From positions 45,432,632 to 45,496,631 of the forward strand of contig CM065697.1 in the NCBI GenBank assembly GCA_017654935.2: a stretch of DNA of 64,000 nt, written 5' to 3'. How positions within the stretch are numbered: position 1 is the first letter of the stretch; every line of letters begins with the position of its first letter. Below, one piece after another: positions 57,266-64,000 of this stretch. Under the pieces are notes generated by a model, which saw only the letters and a program-made list of their open reading frames with translations, was not told the origin of the DNA and searched no databases. This stretch comes from Phymorhynchus buccinoides (Eukaryota; Mollusca; Gastropoda; Neogastropoda; Raphitomidae). A program made the translations under genes and the position numbers.

Positions 57266-57594
57266 CTGACAGAAAACAAAAAAACTAGGGATTAGGGGAT
57301 AAGCTCAGGCCACCCCCTGTTTACAGTTTTTAAACCCCTTCCCTGCCCGGTACTGTGTCTACTACTACAGGGGCGTTGCTGATGGTCATTGATGATTCAG
57401 AAACCTTTGATGTCATTACCCTGGAATGATGGTTTTTTGGGTTTAGACAAAGGTCAGGAAAAGGACAGCTATTCTAGACCATTTTTCTCAGCTTGGGTCT
57501 AAAGGTCTCTTTTAGAATTTATAATAAGAAAATCAATAGTTTCTTGTTCTGCAGTGAAAATATGAGAGAAAACTCAAACCCCAATTCATTGCTC

Positions 57595-58190
57595 ACGCCA
57601 CGCACAACACGCACACACCACACACGCACACACACACACACCACACACACATCGAAAAATACCCAACACACAGAAATAATGCAACAAATTGCATTTATTA
57701 GCACACACAAAAAAACTCATCTTCCCTGGCAGTTGGTAATAGACCCAAAAAAAAGAGGAACATTTTTCTGTGTGTTGCCTAACGGCTGCCTCTGTCCTTT
57801 GTCTCTCTCTCACTCTCTCTCTGTCTGTCTGTCTGTCTCCCCTCCTCTGCTCTCTGTCTATCTCTCTCACCACACATTGCACACTCAACAAACACACACA
57901 CACCAAACACACACATCGGTTAACATCACAAGGAGGATAGATTGTTAAATGGGAAATGGGGAACACACACCACACACCTATACCACACACACACCTACCA
58001 CACACACACACAACAAAAACATAACCACCACCCACAAACCACACAAATATATATACATACACACACCTATACCACACACACACAAACATCTATACACCAC
58101 ACACACCAAACGCACACCTCAAACACACACGCACGGCACACACACCATCACCACACACACAACCACACACACACACAACACACAAGGTTC
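57595..58190. repeat. (CA)n-rich DNA with (CT)n
   Basis: CACACACCACACAC-type repeats at 57600-57655 and 57895-58185, CT-rich at 57800-57870. Confidence 0.9.
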
Positions 58191-58325
58191 ACAGTCAGAA
58201 ACAGAGACGAGCCAGTAAAAGAGACAGGTACAGGACAGACAGGGACAGACAGAAGGACACAAAGACAAAAGAAAGCAAGAGCATCAAAAAAGAAATGATG
58301 ACCAAAAAAAAATGCGAACACTCAC

Positions 58326-58450
58326 TTCCGCAGCGCGCTGAAGGCGCCCTCTACCCCACGGCAGCCCTCCCCATCAGCTACTCCCCACAGCCTCCCTGTT
58401 CCCCTGGCTCCCTCACAAAACTTCAGAAACTCTTCATCGATTCTCATGTA
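58326..58450 (-). other. Weak exon candidate
   Basis: An open minus-strand frame (RIDEEFLKFCEGARG, ending GVEGAFSALRK) ends at a good donor (CGGAA|GTGAGT). No convincing acceptor, and no match I recognise in GNPTAB. Confidence 0.3.
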
Positions 58451-58589
58451 AGGACACTTTGTCTTCCATCTTTCCTCGCCCATTAGGACACTTTGTCTTC
58501 CTTTTCCTCGCTTCTTCTTTCCGTCATTTCTCATACCGTTTTTTTCTCTGTTCTGTCCAACCGCGCTAAAGAAACCCTATTCATCAAGG

Positions 58590-59090
58590 ATGCGCCTCCG
58601 ATCGGTTTCTCTCGTTATCGTTTTATTCCTTCAAAATAAGTTTTCCCTTTCCAGTTTCCTCGTATGCTCCGTACCGTCAATTTCATCCCAAACCGTGTCA
58701 TCGTTGGTCAGGTGGCCTTGGTTTGCTTTATCTCGTCTTCGTCTCTTCTTTTCCGTCTCTTTTTCCTACACTGATTCTTTCCCCCCTCTGTCAATAGCTT
58801 TCACAGAGACCGCCATCACCACCAAAGGGAGTAAGAACCCTTTCTCTTCGTTTTCGTCTCCTCTTCTTCTTTCTATCCCTTTCTCACCTGGTTTTTTTTT
58901 TTTCTTTCCATTTCATTCCACCAATACCCCCACCATGCTACCATCGTTATCGTTAACCCTGTTCATGGGGTCTCAAGATCCTGATTGCGGTAACAGCTTT
59001 CGGCGACCTTTCGGAAACCTCTTCCTTTGGCGGTTGTTTATCTCCGGTGTGGAATCTCTTTCATCGCGTTATTCCCATCACCACTAGGCG
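58590..59090. other. Pyrimidine-rich unassigned DNA
   Basis: C/T-rich on the plus strand. It has a 165-codon open frame of biased composition, which I do not accept as a gene. Confidence 0.4.
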
Positions 59091-59289
59091 CCAGCGTTGT
59101 GTTGTTGTAGAGGGCTTGAATTGGCAGCAGCAGCGGGACGTCTGGCGGTAGCTATAAACGTGCGGCGGTTTCCCATGCTGGATTTCTGGGAGGTGGGCTT
59201 GTGGCTGTCAGCAAGGTCGATTTGGAAAAACCGGCTTCGGTGCTTACACACCTGGAAAAGGATAAAAGTCGTTTTATTGCTGTCGTTGT

Positions 59290-59465
59290 TGTTGTTGTGT
59301 ACCCTGGCTTCAAGGGACTCCAGGGATTCCATCACAACAGGCCGAAGCGCTTGAACACTATGGTTACAAATGCACCAGTTAGGATGAGAATTGTTAAATG
59401 TGTGTGTGGACAGTTTTTTTTAATACCCCGCCACGTGGGCAGCCCACCACTACGACTTGGATGAT
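59290..59465. repeat. Repeat M copy
   Basis: GTGTACCCTGGCTTCAAGGG to CCGCCACGTGGGCAGCCC. Confidence 0.65.
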
Positions 59466-59559
59466 GGAAAAATTTGATTTGCGTTTATTGTCATTTGTAG
59501 ATACAAATGACACAGACATAGGACATACGCAGGCAAGATTTTACACAACCACACACATG

Positions 59560-59780
59560 CATGTTGCGCCATGCACACACCACCACATACACACCACACA
59601 TAAACGCACGCCTACGCGCAAACTCTCTCACACACACACCACACACACACAAACACACACACAACACACCCACATGCACTCTGGCGTACCGCACTCTCAG
59701 GTGGGAGCAGACCCGAATTAACAGAGGCGCCTCTGTAACATAAAGTAACAACTACCAAATAAATACCAAATACACGCAAA
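59560..59780 (+). repeat. (CA)n DNA and SINE tail
   Basis: CA-rich to 59672, then CTCTCAGGTGGGAGCAGACC to GGCGCCTCTGTAACATAAAG. Confidence 0.75.
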
Positions 59781-59789
59781 CACACACCT

Positions 59790-60680
59790 TACAGGCGATA
59801 TAGACCAGACGGAGCGGCCATGAGACTTGATTGTGCACTGAAAGTGCTACAAGGCAGTTAGGCTCCTAGTAATGCACTAGGGTGTGTACAATCTCTGGGT
59901 AAAAAAATCCCAGAAAAATTCACATTGGGTTTTCCAAGTTATGACGTCATCATTTCAATATTGGCCAAGGAGTTCCTTGCTAATTCACTGTGTCTGTTAC
60001 AGTTGATGCAAGGTGAAAATTAGGGACCCATGGCCAATATTAAACTGACTGGGTGTGTCCCAATGGGAAGCTGTCTTTACCAGTAGGCAGTTCTCCCTAC
60101 ATGAGATAAAGAATTGTTGGTTGTTGTCACTCCACGGGGTGTGAGCGCAATTCGTGGGGGCTCCATGAATGGAGTGAAAGTCCCCTGAAGTCGGAGTATG
60201 GCCGCCCATGTGGCGGTGGGCCCTCTAAAAGCAGCCATACAAGTAATCTTCCCAAAAGGGCCATGCGGAAATGTTCACATGGCGGTGTGCCCCTAGAGGA
60301 TAAGCTGGGGAATGGAAAACAACACCATTCATTTCTATTTATACTTCAAAATTCCATTCACATTGAAACATATAAACAACAAAAAGCGGTAGGTGAACAA
60401 CGTGTGGTGACACGTGTGTTTTTACACGTCTCCCCTTCTCCACCACGAGGTGTGTTCAGAGCTTGGTGCAGGAGAATGGACCAGGCCTGGCCACAGTCAC
60501 AAGACAACACCCCCCCCCCACCAAAACCCCCCGGCCCCCGGTAAGGAATAGTTTTCTCCTCACCTTCCGGAAGCATGTGCCACTATCAAATACATCACTT
60601 TCTGGGGACTCTGCTACTCCGCTTTGCTTACCGCCGTCTGCTATCTTTGCCTTAGTATGGTCCATTCTTCCTAGCCTTTG
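59790..60680. other. Unassigned DNA with repeat M and D traces
   Basis: CCCTGAAGTCGGAGTATGGC (60183) is repeat M-like. 60465-60660 resembles a worn repeat D. No gene. Confidence 0.35.
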
Positions 60681-60682
60681 TT

Positions 60683-61060
60683 CATTAGGTATTAGGTTTA
60701 CTTTATAGTCCACAGAGCATCTCTGTGAAACATTTGGGTTGCTCCCACATGGAGAGGCGTACGCAGCCCAGAGGAGCACCATCCTTTTTTTTCTGTTTTT
60801 TTTTGCATGCGATTTTTGGTGGTGGGGGGAAAAACTACAATGATGAGGAAGGAAAGGGGGTGGTGGTAAATTTTGGACCAAATTGGACAACTTTTAGTGA
60901 GATTTCTGGGGCTTAACATGTGCTAAGTGCATGGGAACACCGGACCTGTTTATCGTCTCATCCGAAAGAATGCACTTCAGACCGTAAAGGCTAGTGCAAA
61001 GTGAGAGGAAAAATCCCCTGTACCCAGGTTGAACCTCGGGTTTACTTGACACGAGGTAAA
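60683..61060 (-). mobile_element. tRNA-derived SINE, indel-rich copy
   Basis: Minus strand: the tRNA-like head (plus-strand CCCTGTACCCAGGTTGAACC near 61016), a GTCTCATCCGAAAGAATG block and the tail at CTCCACAGAGCATC. Multiple single-base gaps relative to 42870-43268. Confidence 0.82.
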
Positions 61061-61079
61061 AAAAAACTATAAAATTAAA

Positions 61080-61230
61080 AAAAACTCTTACAAAGATTTC
61101 CTCAGCCCGAAGACGCGACATGCCAGGGCCTGATTATTTCTAGTGTAGGGGCATAACGAGCAGCGCGACGCACCTGCTCTACAGCGAACGGACGAGGAAG
61201 AGCGAACGGACGAGAGGAAGAAGAAAAATT
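61080..61230. repeat. Repeat D terminal fragment
   Basis: ACAAAGATTTCCTCAGCCCG to GCATAACGAGCAGCGCGACG. Confidence 0.55.
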
Positions 61231-61232
61231 AC

Positions 61233-61357
61233 CTTTCGGTTTTCCGCCATGAGGAGGAGGACAGCGGCTTGTGTAGGGGATGGGAAAGTACTCAGCAGGG
61301 AGTCAGGTTTGCCGTGACGTTGAATGGAAACTGCCAAACTGCCCCCTGCAGTTGAAC
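61233..61357 (-). other. Weak exon candidate
   Basis: Well-formed acceptor (CCTCCTTTCTCAG|GTTC) and donor (CGAAAG|GTAATT) on the minus strand around 125 nt. The frame contains STAGGSLAVSIQRHGKPDSL. It could be a variable GNPTAB spacer exon; I cannot match it. Confidence 0.35.
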
Positions 61358-61579
61358 CTGAGAAAGGAGGGGGAGGATACTCCATATGCGGGGATCTGGA
61401 GTCCACAAAGAAAAAGAAAACAAAAAAGTTTTAAAATAATCCACATCAATTGTATTTGCATGAGAATCCTCTAAAGTTTGTTGCATGTGTTTTTGGTGTA
61501 TGTGGTCAAGCCGTTGCAACTCAGTTGTATATGGCTTACTGAATGAAAGATGAATAATGAGGTCGATGTTGATAAAAGT

Positions 61580-61593
61580 GTTGTGTGTGTGTG

Positions 61594-61642
<49 letters not shown>

Positions 61643-61725
61643 GTGTGTGTGTGTGAGAGAGAGGAAGAGAGAGAGAGAGGAGAGAGAAGAGAGAAAGATG
61701 AGAGAGAAGAGAGAGAGTGCTGATA
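61580..61725. repeat. (GT)n and (GA)n microsatellite
   Basis: GT run to about 61655, then GA-rich DNA to 61720. Confidence 0.95.
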
Positions 61726-61779
61726 TGCGTTGTTGCTGGTTGTGTGTCTTTTCTTTAAATACTATTTTTGTTATTATTG

Positions 61780-61862
61780 TTGATGAATAATGATTGTAAT
61801 GCGCCTTTGGGGTCATTTGAGGTTAAACGCGCTAATAAAATGGTAGTGTTTATTATTATCAA
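61780..61862 (+). mobile_element. LINE 3' tail
   Basis: ATGATTGTAATGCGCCTTTG to AACGCGCTAATAAAATGGTA then ATTATTATT. Confidence 0.6.
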
Positions 61863-61869
61863 TACCACA

Positions 61870-62700
61870 AAGCAAGCACCAAGGCTATCATTGACTAAAA
61901 AAAACACTGCGTTTAATAATTTGATGGCTTAGAGTCCAAAAACGGGACTATCTTTAGATAGTTCCATTGAGAGTTTTTATTATTGATGTTCTTGGCAAAA
62001 AAACTAAGAAATAGTATAAATAAGACTACAAATAATATAAATAATGGGGATTATGCTTTTTATATTTCTGCAGTCTTTTTTTGAAAACAAAGTTATTAGT
62101 TTTTACAATACATGTCCAAATAAAACCGTCACATGGGGGACTATCTCAAAGATAGTCCGTTTTGACTCCCAAGCCATCGATATACCTCATGGATGAAAAC
62201 ACTTTCAAAAAATATTTCCTTCCAGCCTAAGGTCGGACTTGTAGGCGTGCGTGAGTGGTGCGTGCTCGTTGAGGGCGTGTGTGTGTGGTGTCAGGGCATG
62301 CGTAGTGGGGGCAAAGTGAGTTTCGCGGAAGAAATATCAAACCGATTCTGAATTCGTTGAAAGATGTCGACTCCAACTAAAAAATGATGAAGTTGGGGCG
62401 TCAAAATGAAGAAGTAGAAAATGAAGAAGAAGTAGAAAAAGAAGCACCTAGGATCACAAAAATCTGGAAATACGTGTGGCGTGAGCTAAGCCCGCGCACA
62501 ATGCTAACTTTGGCGGGAAGTTGCTTTTTCAGTATTCACATCCGGTTCCGTGGCAGCGATTGCATAGAAACAAAAAAAGCACGTTTTTTGCATTTTTTGG
62601 CAAACGAGCGAATTTTTACCTCGGGTTTGTGGGGGGTTTGGGGGGTGGGTGTAAAAATTTCACTTTCGGTTTTTTCCCGCGATTCGCGGGGAGGTTCTAC
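61870..62700. other. Unassigned DNA
   Basis: Contains an ACTATCTTTAGATAGT palindrome and a GAAGAAGTAGAAA-rich stretch. No gene or family recognised. Confidence 0.35.
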
Positions 62701-62724
62701 CATTGCCGGGTGTTGAGTGCATGC

Positions 62725-62864
62725 GTGTTGGTGTGTGTGTGTGTGTGGGTGTGTGTGTGTGTGTGTGTGTGGTCGTGTGCATTGTGCGTGTGGCCCTAAG
62801 TTTGTGTAAAACTTAGGATGCACCTTATAAACAAGGTGCGCCTTATAGTCCGAAAAATACGGTC
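62725..62864. mobile_element. (GT)n and MITE F right end
   Basis: GT-rich run, then GCGCCTTATAGTCCGAAAAA + TACGGT. Confidence 0.7.
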
Positions 62865-62949
62865 ACCAGGCATCTAGGGGTTGTACATCCACAGGGCTGT
62901 CTTTGGGGTATTCCTCAAAACAGCACAATTCCTCTCTCCTTTCATCCTC

Positions 62950-63180
62950 CTCCTCTCCAGTCCTGCTTGGAGGAAGCCTTGTGCTCCAGGGATTTCCTCA
63001 TGGCCATGCTTGTGCCGAGGTTGTCCAACGACACTGGGGAAATTCATCTGCGGAATCCTTACAGTACGCTTAATCTTCCTCTCCGAGGTATTTCCTCAGG
63101 CCATGCTTTGTGCGAGGTGTCCCACCGACACTTGTGGAAATTAATCTGGCGGAATAATTACAGTAGCTTAATCTCCTATA
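62950..63180. repeat. ~105-bp tandem duplication
   Basis: GATTTCCTCATGGCCATGCT to CAGTACGCTTAATCTTCCT is repeated, with indels, as GTATTTCCTCAGGCCATGCT to CAGTAGCTTAATCTCCT. The minus strand reads VSLDNLGTSMAMRKSLEHKA in the left copy. Possibly another duplicated exon fragment; unproven. Confidence 0.55.
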
Positions 63181-63189
63181 CGACTTAAC

Positions 63190-64000
63190 AGTCTTCCCAC
63201 GAAAGATTAAGCTGTACGGCACGCGGAAATTAGAGAAGAACAAAAAAGACTGAAAATTGAGGGTCGGAAGCAGGCATTAAGAACAAGGAACAAAAAAACA
63301 AACAACTGAAAAAACCGTGTGTGGTGGGTACAGCCCCAAGAAAAAAATGAAGCTTCTTCTGTTATCGAAAGCCTGGAAAAACAGTATTAGAGATCATTTG
63401 ATTAAGACTGATATATTTAGGTTCATTTTGAATTCATTTACAACCATAATAACTTAAGTCTTACTCATTGGAAAATCTTTTTTTTATCTCATAAATGTCC
63501 GCTTGGGACCATCAAAAAAAGCTGAAACTTTGCCAAAAAAGCACGAGGAGGAACCATCCAAAAAAGCTGAAATCAGGCCAAAAGACTGGACCAATTCCCA
63601 TGCCTGCCTGTACCATGATTTTCCATTTGCACATACACATTTCGTGGGGTGAAAGCAAAAACATTTCTCTTGCCATCCATAATTGGACACGTTTCAAGTT
63701 CTCGAATCTTCCCCAACCCTGATGCGGTGACCATATCAAAAAAATTTTTTTTCTCTATTGTAGTTTGTCTTGTGTGTGCAGGATTGGGGGGGGAGGGGGG
63801 GGTGGGGGGTGGTGTTGTCAGAATGCATGGCTTAATCATCTTGCTTTAATCGGCCATCACCGATGGCAGAAAATGTTTGATCTTACAATAACAAATTTTA
63901 AAAAATCAATACACACAAGTTCAAAAGTAATTCACGGGCAAAAAAATATTATCAAATTGATACTACCAATTGAAAATATCTAGAGGGCAAAAAGGCTTTA
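63190..64000. other. Unassigned DNA at right edge
   Basis: A/T-rich with a G-rich run at 63785-63812. AAAAAAGCTGAAA recurs twice near 63520-63570. No gene seen. Confidence 0.35.

Noticed and set aside
58590..59087. 165-codon plus-strand ORF
   Set aside because: Ser/Phe/Leu-biased from C/T-rich DNA in an indel-rich region; no domain and no splice support.

Overview
The window is animal nuclear DNA, most likely from a marine gastropod mollusc. The genes have short exons and long introns with GT-AG borders. The rest is dense with (CT)n, (GT)n and pentanucleotide arrays, tRNA-derived SINEs, CR1/RTE-type LINE 3' ends and many small inverted-repeat elements. The mollusc assignment is inference from repeat style and protein resemblance. 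No prokaryotic operon, CRISPR array or virus was seen.

Two protein genes can be built exon by exon, and they are convergent. (1) Plus strand, 4225-16525: a six-exon alpha/beta-hydrolase-fold protein resembling the DUF1057 family. All splice phases agree and give 449 codons plus stop. The nucleophile-elbow serine reads as glycine and the usual catalytic histidine reads as glutamine, so it may be a pseudoenzyme. (2) Minus strand, about 37857-57265 and probably running off the right edge: GNPTAB, the alpha/beta subunit precursor of lysosomal GlcNAc-1-phosphotransferase. Eight exons cover the C-terminal half: the GRQL/RKVP region, an EF-hand-like segment, a YYDPN motif, a NIDHN motif and the last transmembrane helix. 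The 5' exons and the final C-terminal exon were not identified.

Region by region: 1-4.2 kb, a broken LINE and microsatellites; 4.2-16.5 kb, the hydrolase gene, whose introns hold MITEs, a SINE and truncated copies of its own exons 4 and 5; 16.6-35.2 kb, gene-free and packed with nested inverted-repeat elements, many bounded by TTAA, plus a 44-bp satellite grown from a MITE end; 35.2-37.9 kb, a roughly 45-unit satellite whose unit is the 3' edge and splice donor of a GNPTAB exon; 37.9-57.3 kb, GNPTAB exons with more arrays of truncated exon copies; 57-64 kb, error-rich sequence with weak exon candidates and degraded repeats.

The most interesting signal is shared by both genes. At seven exons, a fragment of the exon edge, usually with its splice site, has been copied 2 to about 44 extra times into the neighbouring intron, mostly as tandem units with microsatellite DNA. 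Two copies of hydrolase exon 4 are fused to a SINE tail at a short shared sequence. From about 53.8 kb to the right end, repeats and exons carry many one-base indels, so reading frames there should not be trusted.
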